Below, one piece after another: positions 1 through 8,515 of a DNA stretch of 64,000 nucleotides. The first letter of the stretch is position 1. Every line of letters begins with the position of its first letter. The position numbers were made by a program, and so were the translations under genes. Under the pieces are notes generated by a model. That model did not search any database, was not told the origin of the DNA, and saw only the letters and a list, made by a program, of their open reading frames with translations. Source of the stretch: Streptomyces hoynatensis (lineage in GTDB: Bacteria > Actinomycetota > Actinomycetes > Streptomycetales > Streptomycetaceae); contig NZ_RBAL01000024.1 in NCBI RefSeq assembly GCF_003626535.1, positions 31,486 to 95,485 of the forward strand, read 5' to 3'.

Positions 1-110
1 GGCCGGGTCGCTCATGCGGCGCGCCGAGGCGTTCGGCAACCACTCGAAAGATCGAAAACGGTGCCCTCCGTCCGCAGGAACCCGGCCCGTGCGCAGGAGG
101 GAACCTCACC

Positions 111-137
111 TTGAATGCCATTCATAATCCATGCTAA
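111..137 (+). CDS. candidate 8-residue leader peptide overlapping the oxidase start
   Basis: The only good ribosome binding site here (GGAGG, 96-100) lies about 30 nt before the oxidase ATG, too far to serve it. It is well placed for a TTG at 111 that opens an eight-codon ORF (M-N-A-I-H-N-P-C) whose stop overlaps the oxidase start as ATGCTAA (131-137). That layout fits translational coupling. The peptide contains His and Cys, which is suggestive next to a copper enzyme but is only inference. An unrecognised promoter giving a short leader for the oxidase is the alternative. Confidence 0.3.
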   Translation: MNAIHNPC

Positions 138-1879
138 GAAGAAATTTTCTCCGCTCGGGAGCGGCGGTCGCCGGGGGCGCGCTCCTGCTGGGCGGCGGAG
201 CCGCGGCCCGCGTGGCGGCAGCCGCCCGCCTTACGCGGCGTGCGGCACCCATCGCCGACGCGGGCGCCTTCCCCCGCTTCGTCAACCCGCTCCCCCGCCC
301 GGCCCGGGTCGACCTGACGAGCGGCGGCACGGCGAACCTGGTCATGGCGCAGACGACGCAGGACCTGATCGGCGGCGGGCTCGGCCTCAGCACGCCGGTG
401 TGGGGGATCGGGCTGCACAAGGCGCTCGCCGACGGGATCGAGGAGAGCGTCCCGGTGGCCTCGCCGGGGCCGACGCTCGTGGCCCGGGCGGACACCCCGG
501 TGGTGCTCACCTGGCAGAACGCCCTTCCGGCCCGGCACCTGCTTCCGGTGGACGTGTCGCGCCACTGGGCGTTCAGCGACACGGGATACACCATCGCGGA
601 GAACGGGGTTCCGGCCATCGTTCACCTGCACGGCGGGCACACCGAGGCCCGAAGTGACGGGCACCCCGAGGCGTGGTATACGGCCACGGGCACCGTGGGG
701 AGCCTCTACCAGGGCCCGCGGTTCACGCACGAAAACAGCCAGGAGGCCGCCACCCTCTGGTACCACGACCACACGATGGGGATCACGCGGCTCAACGTGT
801 ACGCCGGCCTCGCCGGTTTCTATCTGCTGCGGGACGAGCGCGAGTTGGCGCACATCGCGGCGAACCGGCTGCCGAGCGGGCCGTACGAGATCGAGCTGAT
901 GGTCCAGGACCGGACGTTCCGGCCGGACGGGCGGCTCGCCTACCCGGCGGCGGACGCGCAGTGGCCGGGGCAGGTCGGCACCCACTCGCAGTTCTTCGGC
1001 GAGGTCGTCCTGGTCAACGGCAAGGCGTGGCCCTACCTGGAGGTGGAGCCGCGGCAGTACCGCGTGCGCCTGCTGAACGGGGCGAACTCGCGGTTCTTCC
1101 GGCTGTCGGTGAACGGGCGCTGGCCGTTTCCGGTCTGGGTCATCGGCGGGGACGGCGGGTTCCTGGAGCGCCCGCAGCTCCTGGACCGGCCGCTGCTGAT
1201 CGCCCCGGCCGAACGGATCGATCTGGTCCTGGACTTCAGGGAGGTCGCCGGCGGCACCTTCGACGTGGGCAACGACGCGGCGGCGCCGTTCCCGCACGGG
1301 CCTGCGGTCACCTCGCCCACGGACCGGGTGATGCAGTTCCGCGTCAACCAGCCCTACGACCGCTCGGTGCCCGAGCCCACGCTGCCGTCCGCGCTGCGCG
1401 AGAGCGCCTACCAGGTGCCGGGCACGCCCGTGCGCACCCGCAGGCTGCTGCTGGCGCAGACCATCCACGAGGACGGCCGGGCGGTGCCGATGCTCGGCAC
1501 CTGCGAGCGCGGCGTCCTGGGGTGGTCCGACCCGGTCACGGAGGCCCCGGGCTACGGCGACACCGAGACCTGGGAGCTCTACAACGCCACGGACCAGACG
1601 CACGCGGTGCACCTGCACCTGGTGCAGTTCGAGGTGCTCGGCGAGGCGCCGTTCGAGGCGGAGCAGGACCCGGAGACCAAGGCGTTGTCGCGGGTGAGTC
1701 TGGGGAGTTTCCGGCGTCCCAACGGGGCGGAGGCGGCGCCGAAGGACACCGTCCGGGTCCCCCCGCACCACATGCTGCGCCTCAGGGCCCACTTCGACCG
1801 GCGCGGCGAGTATGTCTGGCACTGCCACCTGCTGGAGCACGAGGACCACGACATGATGCGCAAGTTCGTCGTTGCCTGA
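131..1879 (+). CDS. Tat-exported multicopper oxidase (CotA / phenoxazinone synthase-like)
   Basis: The 582-residue protein begins with a Tat-type signal (RRNFLR followed by a hydrophobic Ala/Gly stretch). It carries the copper motifs of three-domain multicopper oxidases in order: HLHGGH near residue 160, WYHDHTMG near 215, HAVHLHL near 495 and WHCHLLEHEDHDM with the HCH triplet at 564-566. These bind the type 1 and trinuclear copper sites, so oxidation of phenols or metal ions with reduction of O2 to water is expected outside the membrane. The size fits the CotA/bilirubin oxidase/phenoxazinone synthase group; the substrate cannot be read from sequence. ATG131 is the only usable start because an in-frame stop lies at 125. 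It stands alone; the copper ATPase of this window is 26 kb away. Confidence 0.9.
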   Translation: MLRRNFLRSGAAVAGGALLLGGGAAARVAAAARLTRRAAPIADAGAFPRFVNPLPRPARVDLTSGGTANLVMAQTTQDLIGGGLGLSTPVWGIGLHKALADGIEESVPVASPGPTLVARADTPVVLTWQNALPARHLLPVDVSRHWAFSDTGYTIAENGVPAIVHLHGGHTEARSDGHPEAWYTATGTVGSLYQGPRFTHENSQEAATLWYHDHTMGITRLNVYAGLAGFYLLRDERELAHIAANRLPSGPYEIELMVQDRTFRPDGRLAYPAADAQWPGQVGTHSQFFGEVVLVNGKAWPYLEVEPRQYRVRLLNGANSRFFRLSVNGRWPFPVWVIGGDGGFLERPQLLDRPLLIAPAERIDLVLDFREVAGGTFDVGNDAAAPFPHGPAVTSPTDRVMQFRVNQPYDRSVPEPTLPSALRESAYQVPGTPVRTRRLLLAQTIHEDGRAVPMLGTCERGVLGWSDPVTEAPGYGDTETWELYNATDQTHAVHLHLVQFEVLGEAPFEAEQDPETKALSRVSLGSFRRPNGAEAAPKDTVRVPPHHMLRLRAHFDRRGEYVWHCHLLEHEDHDMMRKFVVA

Positions 1880-1896
1880 GGCCGGCGCCCGCGGCG

Positions 1897-1990
1897 GCGG
1901 GCGTTCCGGGCGGCGGGCGTTCCGGCAGCGGGCGTTTTCGGTCTGCGGGCGTTCCGGTCGGCGGGGTTCGGTGGCGGGGTTCGGTGGCGG
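1897..1990. repeat. degenerate tandem repeat, GCGGGCGTTCCGG units
   Basis: About five units of 13-16 bp resembling GCGGGCGTTCCGG follow the oxidase gene; the first two and the fourth are nearly identical and the later ones decay to GGGGTTCGGTGGC. No gene is present between 1880 and 2131. Confidence 0.6.
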
Positions 1991-2014
1991 GAGGAGGCGA
2001 GGGCCCTGTGCGGG

Positions 2015-2034
2015 GTGGTGCCAGGTACACCCCC
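2015..2034 (+). promoter_or_regulatory. 20-bp element shared, inverted, with the mmpL upstream region
   Basis: The 20 bases here (core CCAGGTACACCCCC) are the exact reverse complement of 36506-36525. Both copies lie 80-100 bp upstream of a + strand membrane-protein gene: here the sensor-domain protein, there the MMPL exporter. The core has partial dyad symmetry (GGTG...CACC). A binding site for one shared regulator is the simplest reading; the regulator is unknown. Confidence 0.5.
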
Positions 2035-2131
2035 GATACGGGGCGAAGGCCCGCTGACGCGCCCCGCCCCCGGACGGGAGTCTGTGGGTGTGCCCGGAAG
2101 GCGGGCCGAACCGAGCGGAGGAGTGATCGGA

Positions 2132-2791
2132 ATGAGGATTCGTGACCGGGTGGCCGCCGCCGCTCAGGGCCTGGGGACCGGCATCGGCTCGCTGTTCGCC
2201 GGCAGCATGCTGTTCACCGCGTCGGCCCTCTCGATCGGCCTGATCCCGGTGGGCATCGGCGCCCTCACCACGCCGACGGTGCTGCGGGGGGTTCGTGCCT
2301 ACGCGAACCGGCACCGTGCGCTGGCCACCGAGTGGGGCGGGGTGCCGGTCACCGCGGACTACCGGCCGGTGCCCGCCCGCGACGGGCTGATCGGCCGCTG
2401 CGCCACCACGTTTGCGCTGCTGCGCGACCCGGCGACCTGGCGGGACCTGCGGTGGCTGCTCGCCGACATGACCGCGGGGGTGCTTGCCCCGATGCTCTCG
2501 GCGGCGCTGATCCTGCAGGGGGTGTTCGGGTATGTGCTGATGGCCGGGGTGTGGCGGCCGATCCACCAGGCCGGGGGCACCCACTGGTACACCTTCGTCC
2601 CGGTGGACTCCCAGGGCACGGCCACGCTCGCGGCGCTGGTCGGAACGGCCCTGATCGCGATCGGCATCGCGATCGCCCCCGTGATGCGGCGGGTGAGCGC
2701 GGCGCTCACCCGGGCCGGTCTCGACGCGCGCCCCGCCTCCCCGACGAACCCGGTTCAGGCGCCGGTGCACTCGGCGCTCGCCGCGCGCTGA
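2132..2791 (+). CDS. orphan sensor-domain membrane protein
   Basis: A 219-residue protein with a pair of N-terminal membrane segments (about residues 20-60) and another pair near 115-190, matching the membrane sensor domain found at the N-terminus of many streptomycete histidine kinases (putative sensor family). There is no kinase domain attached and no kinase gene adjacent. ATG2132 is preferred over upstream GTGs because GGAGGAG lies at the right distance. A 20-bp upstream element is shared with the MMPL gene at 36.6 kb. Its ligand and partner are unknown; a second protein of this type is at 52.2-53.0 kb. Confidence 0.7.
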   Translation: MRIRDRVAAAAQGLGTGIGSLFAGSMLFTASALSIGLIPVGIGALTTPTVLRGVRAYANRHRALATEWGGVPVTADYRPVPARDGLIGRCATTFALLRDPATWRDLRWLLADMTAGVLAPMLSAALILQGVFGYVLMAGVWRPIHQAGGTHWYTFVPVDSQGTATLAALVGTALIAIGIAIAPVMRRVSAALTRAGLDARPASPTNPVQAPVHSALAAR

Positions 2792-2933
2792 GCGCGCGCC
2801 ACCGGCCGGGCGCCCCCGCCTTGCGCGGGCGCCACCCGCCGGGCGCTCCCGGACCGTTGCGGGCCACGGGCCGGGCGTACGGGGGCAGGCGTGCGGGGGC
2901 CGGGGCGTACAGGGGCGGAGGGTGGGCGAGGGA

Positions 2934-2979
2934 AAACGGCGGTGGGCGGTCCCGGAACCGGGGCCGCCCACCGCCGTTT
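2934..2979 (+). terminator. long hairpin terminator after the sensor-domain gene
   Basis: AAACGGCGGTGGGCGG pairs with CCGCCCACCGCCGTTT and the stem continues through CCCGG/CCGGG to an AA apex, giving about 22 bp with one G-T pair. It sits in the 411-bp stretch between the sensor and M15 genes. The right arm ends in CGTTT, so it can act on the + strand and possibly both. Confidence 0.75.
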
Positions 2980-3054
2980 CCCCGGCACCGCCGTTTCGCC
3001 GGCCGGGGGCGATTTTCGCGGGCCGGGCGCAGGGCCTGGGCCTGGGTTCACACG

Positions 3055-3181
3055 GGCGCACCGTTTCTCCACAGGCTTGTGCGCCACCGCGTCTGGCGGA
3101 CGCGCGTAGACATCCGCCACCATCCTCGTGCACCACCTGCACAGCCGACTGACAGGCAACGCCGCCCCGGCCCGGGGCGGC
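3055..3181 (+). promoter_or_regulatory. three consecutive hairpins upstream of the M15 peptidase gene
   Basis: Between the terminator and ATG3203 are three perfect stems: GGCGCAC/GTGCGCC (3055-3085), TGGCGGA/TCCGCCA (3094-3119) and GCCGCCCCG/CGGGGCGGC (3161-3181). The last ends 5 nt before the ribosome binding site AGGAAGG (3187-3193). A structured 5' leader is possible. I do not recognise the c-di-AMP riboswitch that precedes some streptomycete wall hydrolases. Confidence 0.35.
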
Positions 3182-3202
3182 CCGAGCAGGAAGGTCCCCG
3201 AG

Positions 3203-3781
3203 ATGAGACTGCGCACCGTTCTCACCGCGCTGGCCGCAAGTGCCGTACTCCTCGTCGCCCCAGGAGCCGGGCTCTCCGCCGCCTCCACCGCCGCCACGGC
3301 CGAGGCCGCGGCGCCGGCCGCACTCCCGGCCGCGGCACCGGCGGCCGGGCCCGCCGACTACGCCCCGCTGGTCACGAAGATCAGCCACTCCCAGGCCACC
3401 CAGATGTTCCGGGCGGTCGGCATCACCTGGTCGTCCTCCGGCGGCTGTTCCGACCGGAACAATGCCACCTGCACCTCCTTCGAGCAGCTGAACCTCGCCA
3501 CGGCGCAGGGCGCGCAGACCCTGCGCACGGCGAGTGGCTGCGCCCTCAACATCACCGGCGGCACCGAGACCGGGCACGCCAGCGGCACGTACAGCCACTG
3601 GAACGGCTACAAGCTCGACTTCTCGCTCGGCAGCTGCATCAACTCCTACGTCACCAGCGCCTTCACCTACATCGGGCTCCGCAGCGACGGCGCCCGGATG
3701 TACGAGTCGGCGGCGGGCAACGTCTACGCGCTCGAGGGCAACCACTGGGACGTCGTCTTCTACAACTGCGGCGGCTGCTGA
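3203..3781 (+). CDS. secreted M15-like zinc peptidase (probable D-Ala-D-Ala carboxypeptidase type)
   Basis: The 192-residue product has a Sec signal peptide (MRLRT then about 20 hydrophobic residues) and an Ala/Pro-rich spacer to about residue 50. The mature domain shows the zinc ligands of M15 peptidases: SHWNGYKLDF, giving H132 and D139 (HxxxxxxD), and EGNHW, giving catalytic E178 and ligand H181. Several Cys residues suggest disulfides, fitting a secreted enzyme. M15 enzymes cleave peptidoglycan stem peptides, so a wall-remodelling role is likely but the bond cut is unknown. ATG3203 is chosen for its AGGAAGG ribosome binding site and the signal peptide. Confidence 0.75.
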   Translation: MRLRTVLTALAASAVLLVAPGAGLSAASTAATAEAAAPAALPAAAPAAGPADYAPLVTKISHSQATQMFRAVGITWSSSGGCSDRNNATCTSFEQLNLATAQGAQTLRTASGCALNITGGTETGHASGTYSHWNGYKLDFSLGSCINSYVTSAFTYIGLRSDGARMYESAAGNVYALEGNHWDVVFYNCGGC

Positions 3782-4007
3782 CCGCGGCGAGGCCGGGTCG
3801 GCGGGGGCGGCGCGCCGCGCCGTTCCCGCCGACCCGGCCTCGGACGGCCGGCGCGCGGCGCGCGGACGTTGCGCGGCGGGAGCCGGGCGCCCGGCGCGGG
3901 GCGTGCCGGACGCGGCCGGCCGGGCCGGTGCGCGGGCGGGACGGGCGCGTGGCGAGCCCGGTGTGTGGGTGGGGCCAGGCCGGGCGGGCCGGGCGGGCCG
4001 GGTGGGG

Positions 4008-5036
4008 TCAGGGGTGGTCGGGTGTGGAGAGGGTGTCCAGGGCGGTGAGGGCGTCGGGGGGCAGGTCGAGGCTCAGGGCCCGGAGGTTTTCGGTGAGTTG
4101 GGCGGTGGAGCGGGGGCCGATGATGACGGAGGTGACGCCGGGCCGCCGCCCGGCCCAGGCGAGGGCGACGGACGCCGGGGTGGTGCCCAGTTCCCTGGCG
4201 ACCGCGGCGACCCCGTCGGCGATGCGGAAGTTGCGCTCGGTGAAGAAGTTCTGCGCCCAGTTCCTGGCGCCCGCCAGGCCGGAGCGGAAGAGCCGGCCGA
4301 AGCGCGAGTCGGGCTCCGGGTCGGTCCCGGGGGCGTACCTGCCGGTGAGCAGCCCGCTGCCGAGCGGCGAGTACACCAGCGTGCCGAGTCCGTGCCGCTC
4401 GCAGGTCGGCAGGATCTCCTCCTCGATGCCGCGGTCCAGCAGCGAGTAGGGCGGCTGGAGGGCGACGAACCGGGTGCCGCCGACCCGCTCGGCCGCCCAC
4501 TGGGCCTCGACGATCTGGGCGGCGGTGAAGTTGGAACAGCCGAGGTAACGCACCTTTCCGGCGCGCACGAACCCGTCGAGGGTGGCCATCGTCTCCTCGA
4601 TCGGGGTCTCCGCGTCCCACTGGTGGCACTGGTAGAGGTCGACGTGGTCGGTGCCAAGCCGCCGCAGGCTGGCGTCCAGCGCGCGGGTGAGGTGGGCCCG
4701 GGAGAGCCCGCGGTCGTTGGGGCCCGGCCCCTGCGGGAGGAACGCCTTCGTGGCGAGGACCACCTCCTCGCGGCGGCCCTTGAGCGCGCGCCCGAGGATG
4801 CGTTCGGACTCGCCGTCCGTGTAGCCGTTGGCGGTGTCGACGATGTTGTGCCCGGCGTCGAGGAAGGCGTGCACGAGGCGCGTGGCCTCCGCCTCGTCGC
4901 AGCAGCCGACCCCCGCGGTTCCCGGCGGGCCGAAGTTCATGGTGCCGAGGCAGGCGGGGGACACCTTGAGGCCCGAGTCGCCGAGCCTTCGGTATGCGGG
5001 GCGGGGCGCGTCGGCCGTGCTGTCTGCGGGGCTCAT
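4008..5036 (-). CDS. aldo/keto reductase
   Basis: A 342-residue NADPH-type aldo/keto reductase of the YghZ/Tas-like group. Visible are the N-terminal strand LGxSGLKVSPACLGTMNF, the catalytic Asp/Tyr (VDTANGYTDGESE), Lys (LATKAF) and His (LYQCHQWD), the SNF cofactor stretch and a C-terminal VIIGPRS motif that binds the cofactor phosphate. It should reduce an aldehyde or ketone in the cytosol; the substrate is unknown. ATG5036 has GGAGGAGG upstream. It diverges from a TetR gene with a palindrome between them, so induction by a TetR ligand is likely. Confidence 0.88.
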   Translation of the reverse strand: MSPADSTADAPRPAYRRLGDSGLKVSPACLGTMNFGPPGTAGVGCCDEAEATRLVHAFLDAGHNIVDTANGYTDGESERILGRALKGRREEVVLATKAFLPQGPGPNDRGLSRAHLTRALDASLRRLGTDHVDLYQCHQWDAETPIEETMATLDGFVRAGKVRYLGCSNFTAAQIVEAQWAAERVGGTRFVALQPPYSLLDRGIEEEILPTCERHGLGTLVYSPLGSGLLTGRYAPGTDPEPDSRFGRLFRSGLAGARNWAQNFFTERNFRIADGVAAVARELGTTPASVALAWAGRRPGVTSVIIGPRSTAQLTENLRALSLDLPPDALTALDTLSTPDHP

Positions 5037-5132
5037 GGGCGTTGCCTCCTCCCCCGGCCTTCCCCCCGGTGCGGGGGGAGCCGGCGGCTTGAATCGGATC
5101 AAGCGTTCCGGTTGGCTCGGCAAGGCACGATA

Positions 5133-5148
5133 CGGAACAATCGTTCCG
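5133..5148. promoter_or_regulatory. TetR-type operator between aldo/keto reductase and tetR
   Basis: CGGAAC-AATC-GTTCCG is a perfect 6-bp inverted repeat in the 141-bp divergent intergenic region, 30 bp from the tetR start. The position and symmetry fit autoregulation plus control of the reductase. Confidence 0.6.
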
Positions 5149-5177
5149 GTCGTCAATCGGTCAGGCAGGGAGGCTCG

Positions 5178-5747
5178 GTGACCCAGGAGGCACGGCCGCT
5201 GCGCGCAGACGCGAGGCGCAATCGCGCCCGGGTGCTCGACGCGGCCGAGGCGGTCCTCGCGGCGCAGGGGGTCGGGGCCTCGATGCGGGCCATCGCGCGG
5301 GAGGCGAACCTCGGACTCGGCACGATCTACCGGCACTTCCCCACCCGGGAGGCGCTGTTCCAGGCGATCCTGGCGAACCGCGCGCGGCGGATGATCGCGC
5401 ACGCGGCCGCGCTGCGCGAGGCTCCGGACCCGGGAGAGGCGTTCTTCGGCTTCTTCGCGGCGCTGGTGGCGGAGTCCGCGCGGAAGAAGGCGATGGTGGA
5501 CGTGCTGGCCGCGGCGGGGATCGACCCGAAGGCGGGGGCCTCCTCGGTCGCGGAGGCGATGCGGGAGGCGATCGCGGCGCTGCTCGGCCGGGCGCAGCGC
5601 GCGGGGGCGGTCAGAGCGGACCTGGGCATGGCGGAACTGCTGGCCATCCTGGGCGGCCTGTGCCTGGGCGCGGAACGCGACCCCTGGCCGGACGAGGTGC
5701 GCGCCCGCGTTCTGGCCATCACCTTCGACGGTTTCCGCCCGCGCTGA
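5178..5747 (+). CDS. TetR/AcrR-family repressor
   Basis: A 189-residue regulator. The N-terminal helix-turn-helix is clear (ILDAAE-like helix, then MRAIAREANLGLGTIYRHFPTREAL, residues about 15-60), followed by an all-helical ligand domain typical of the SCO1712-like TetR proteins of actinomycetes. GTG5178 follows GGGAGG. It diverges from the aldo/keto reductase gene and probably represses it and itself through the palindrome at 5133-5148. The inducer is unknown. Confidence 0.88.
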   Translation: MTQEARPLRADARRNRARVLDAAEAVLAAQGVGASMRAIAREANLGLGTIYRHFPTREALFQAILANRARRMIAHAAALREAPDPGEAFFGFFAALVAESARKKAMVDVLAAAGIDPKAGASSVAEAMREAIAALLGRAQRAGAVRADLGMAELLAILGGLCLGAERDPWPDEVRARVLAITFDGFRPR

Positions 5748-5914
5748 GGAACCCGGGCCGCAGGGGCGCCCGCCTCGTCCCGGCGCGGGGCGCGGGAGCC
5801 GGGCGCGGGAGCGTACGCCGCGCCCGGGCGCCGGGGCAGGGGCGCACGCGCCGCAGGGGCGAAAGGGCAGAAAACGCCGTGCGCGCCCCCCGGCGCGGAA
5901 CCTACCGTGTCCCC

Positions 5915-6400
5915 GTGGACGTGACCTTCACCAAGGCCGCAGGCCGCCGCTACCTCATGCGGGTGGTGCGGGAACGCGGTCCGGAACTGGCCCCGAGACA
6001 GGGCCCCGGCTACGACGACCACCTGCCGCACGACGCGGTCCACTTCCTGGTCGAGGCCGAGGCGGGGCTGACCCGCGGCGTGTTCGGCCGGATCGCCGCC
6101 GGGGGCCTCAACGTGTTCTGGCCGGCCGACCCGGCCCTGCGCCGCCGGGAGTTCCGCCGCGAGGCCAGGCGCCGGCTCACCGCGGCGGACCACGCGCAGA
6201 TGGCGCGCTCCGAGTCGCTGGCCGGCGCCTGCCGGGCGCTGTGGGAACTCAGGGCGGGCCACCGCGCCTCGGCGCCCGCCCCCCTGGCCGGGGAGGACGC
6301 GCGGCTGGCCGAACGCATCGTGGCCAGGCTCGACGCCTTCGCCGCCCGCTGGCACCCCCTGCCGGAAAACTCCGGCATCACCCTCACCTGGCCCCGGTGA
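5915..6400 (+). CDS. conserved hypothetical protein (actinomycete type)
   Basis: A 161-residue soluble protein with no family I can name. It has a basic N-terminus, a PRQGPGYDDHLPHDAVHF stretch and a helical Arg/Ala-rich C-terminal half. I have the impression of similar streptomycete hypotheticals but cannot assign a function. The start GTG5915 follows a -10-like TACCGT (5903-5908) by 6 nt and lacks a ribosome binding site, suggesting a leaderless message. Confidence 0.6.
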   Translation: MDVTFTKAAGRRYLMRVVRERGPELAPRQGPGYDDHLPHDAVHFLVEAEAGLTRGVFGRIAAGGLNVFWPADPALRRREFRREARRRLTAADHAQMARSESLAGACRALWELRAGHRASAPAPLAGEDARLAERIVARLDAFAARWHPLPENSGITLTWPR

Positions 6401-6504
6401 CCGCCCCCCGCGCCCACGCCCCGGCGCGTCCGCCGCGTACGCGCCCTCGCCTGCCGGCCGCCCCGCCGCCTGCGTGAACCCACGGGCCCCGGCGCGCGGG
6501 GGCG

Positions 6505-7296
6505 TCAGGGGGCGGGGGCGAGGACAACGAAATCCGCCGCGTAGGGGTCGAGGCAGACGGCCAGGCGGCCCACGCCCTCGGCGTCCTCGGGGCCGAGCTG
6601 CACGCTGCCCCCGCCGCGGGCGACGCGGGTCACCGTCTCGTCGCAGTTCGCGACGGCGAAGACCGGGTGCCAGTACGGGCGGCCCCCGGTGCGGGCGAGG
6701 CTGTCCGCCGGGAGCTGCATCATCCCGCCCTGCATCCGCTCCTGTCCCGCGCCGGCCGGGCTGATCAGCGCGTACGCCCCCGTGCCGCCCGGGAGCGGAA
6801 TGTCGTGGATCTGCCAGCCGAACAGCTCGCCGTAGAAGCGCCTGGCCGCCTCGCCGTCGGTGGTGTACAGCTCGACCCAGCTCAGCGAGCCCGGCTGGTC
6901 GACCAGTTCGAGGCCCAGGCTCCGGCCCGGCTGCCACACCGCGAACTCGGCGCCGAGCGGGTCGGTGAACTGCCCCATCCTGCCCCAGCCTCCCGCGTCC
7001 ACCGGGGCGACCCTGACGCTGCCGCCGAGCCGCTCGACGGCCTCGGCGCTCGCCCGCGCGTCCGGCACCCGGAAGTAGATCATCCAGGCGGACCGCGCGC
7101 CCCGTTCGGTCAGCGGGCCGAGGGCGGCGACCGTCGCGCCCTCCAGCTGGAAGACGCCGTAGCCGGTGGCGTCCGGTCCCGAGGAGCGGAAGTCCCAGCC
7201 GAAGACCGACCGGTAGAAGGCGGCGCCGGCGCTGACCTCGGGGCAGCCGAGATCCAGCCAGCAGGGGGAGCCGGGGAGGAAGTCGGTGGTGATCAT
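6505..7296 (-). CDS. two-domain VOC (glyoxalase/bleomycin-resistance fold) protein
   Basis: The 263 residues hold two VOC repeats (about 6-125 and 135-260), each with the WxDLG or WVELYT start and the paired AxxFYxxxFGW motif. This matches the actinomycete family of hydroxylase- or 27-kDa-antigen-like VOC proteins. Such proteins bind a metal and a small molecule; whether this is an enzyme or a binding protein is not clear. ATG7296 has GAGGAG upstream. It stands alone. Confidence 0.8.
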   Translation of the reverse strand: MITTDFLPGSPCWLDLGCPEVSAGAAFYRSVFGWDFRSSGPDATGYGVFQLEGATVAALGPLTERGARSAWMIYFRVPDARASAEAVERLGGSVRVAPVDAGGWGRMGQFTDPLGAEFAVWQPGRSLGLELVDQPGSLSWVELYTTDGEAARRFYGELFGWQIHDIPLPGGTGAYALISPAGAGQERMQGGMMQLPADSLARTGGRPYWHPVFAVANCDETVTRVARGGGSVQLGPEDAEGVGRLAVCLDPYAADFVVLAPAP

Positions 7297-7526
7297 GGTG
7301 CTGCTCCTCGCGGTTCCTCGGGGGCCCGGGCCGCGGCCCCCAGGCCAGCGTGACACCGGGCGCCCCGCCCCGCCTCCCGGGACCGGGCGCCGCGCTCGCC
7401 CGCCGGCAAGCGCCGGATCACGGAGCGTACGTTCAGCGTTCACCCTCAGGTCACTCGCTCGTACCCTGTACTGATCACCCGCTGTTTACCCTCGCGTTCA
7501 TCCCGATCGCCGTCTCTGGACCCCTG

Positions 7527-8513
7527 GTGCCTGACAAGCAGAACGCCCCGAAGCTCTCCGTGATCGTCGCCTGCCACAACGTGCAGGACTATGCGCTCAA
7601 CACGCTGCGCAGCCTGGTCAGAAACGCCGGTCCCGCCACCGAGTTCCTGCTGGTCGACGACCACTCCACCGACGCCACCGCCGAGCTCATCGGCCGGGCC
7701 CTGCCGGGGCTGCCCGGCGGGCGCCTGCTCGCGCACGAGACGAACCGGGGCATCTCCGCCGCCCGCAACACCGGCATCGAGGCGGCCAGGGGCGAGTACC
7801 TGACGTTCCTGGACGGCGACGACTGGTACGCGCCCGGCTACCTGGACCGGCTGGTGGCGGCGATCGACCGGCTGGGCGTCGACTTCGTGCGCACCGACCA
7901 CGTCCAGGCGACCGGCAGGAACCGCGAGGTGGTGCGGGCCCCGGCCAGGCGGCGGGAGGCGGTGCTCGACCCCCGCGAGGGCATCCTCCCCGCGAACGCG
8001 AAGACGATGGTGGACTACCCCTTCGTCTGGGCCGGGATCTACCATCGCCGCGTCTTCGACGAGGGGCTCCGCTTCGACGAGCGGCTGCGCACCGCCGAGG
8101 ACCGGGTGTTCGGCTGGCAGTTGCACCTGCGGGCGCGTTCCTTCGCCGCGGTGGGACTGTTCGGGGTCTTCTACCGGCGCGGGGTGGGCACCTCGCTCAC
8201 GCAGATCACGGACGCCCGCCAGCTCGACTTCCTCCCTGCGCACGAGCAGATCATGGCGGAGGTGCGCGCCGACCGGGACGCGGAGCGCCTGCTGCCCAAG
8301 ATCGTGCGGACCTACTGCGCGATGATCGCCTTCCACGTGGGCAACGCCTCGCGCTACGAGGCGCAGGCCGCGCGCCGGCTGCGGCAGGAGGCGGCGGCGG
8401 CGCTGCGGCGGATGCCGGCCGGGCTCCTCGACCAGACGCTCACCGCCATGGGAGACCGCGGCCGGGTGCTGCGGCGGCTGGTGGGACGCACGACCCGGAA
8501 GGCGGCGGCCTGA
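7527..8513 (+). CDS. family 2 glycosyltransferase
   Basis: A 328-residue GT-A glycosyltransferase: LSVIVACHNVQDY at the N-terminus, the nucleotide-sugar site VDDHSTD, NRGISAARNTGIEAARGEY and the metal-binding GDDW (a DXD equivalent). The C-terminal third is helical and Arg-rich. It lies 2 nt before the polysialyltransferase-like gene, so the two are almost certainly one operon making or decorating a surface glycopolymer. The start GTG7527 is the first one giving a compact N-terminus; its ribosome binding site is weak. Confidence 0.85.
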   Translation: MPDKQNAPKLSVIVACHNVQDYALNTLRSLVRNAGPATEFLLVDDHSTDATAELIGRALPGLPGGRLLAHETNRGISAARNTGIEAARGEYLTFLDGDDWYAPGYLDRLVAAIDRLGVDFVRTDHVQATGRNREVVRAPARRREAVLDPREGILPANAKTMVDYPFVWAGIYHRRVFDEGLRFDERLRTAEDRVFGWQLHLRARSFAAVGLFGVFYRRGVGTSLTQITDARQLDFLPAHEQIMAEVRADRDAERLLPKIVRTYCAMIAFHVGNASRYEAQAARRLRQEAAAALRRMPAGLLDQTLTAMGDRGRVLRRLVGRTTRKAAA

Positions 8514-8515
8514 GC

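Noticed and set aside
2980..3202. c-di-AMP (ydaO) riboswitch before the M15 peptidase
   Set aside because: I could not find the conserved ydaO core sequences; only unrelated stems are visible.
134..3745. 1203-codon open frame antisense to the oxidase and sensor genes
   Set aside because: A shadow of high-GC codon bias; Arg/Gly/Pro-rich with no domain, crossing several real genes.
7286..7474. Small ORF between the VOC and glycosyltransferase genes
   Set aside because: Pro/Arg-rich shadow overlapping the VOC start, no ribosome binding site.
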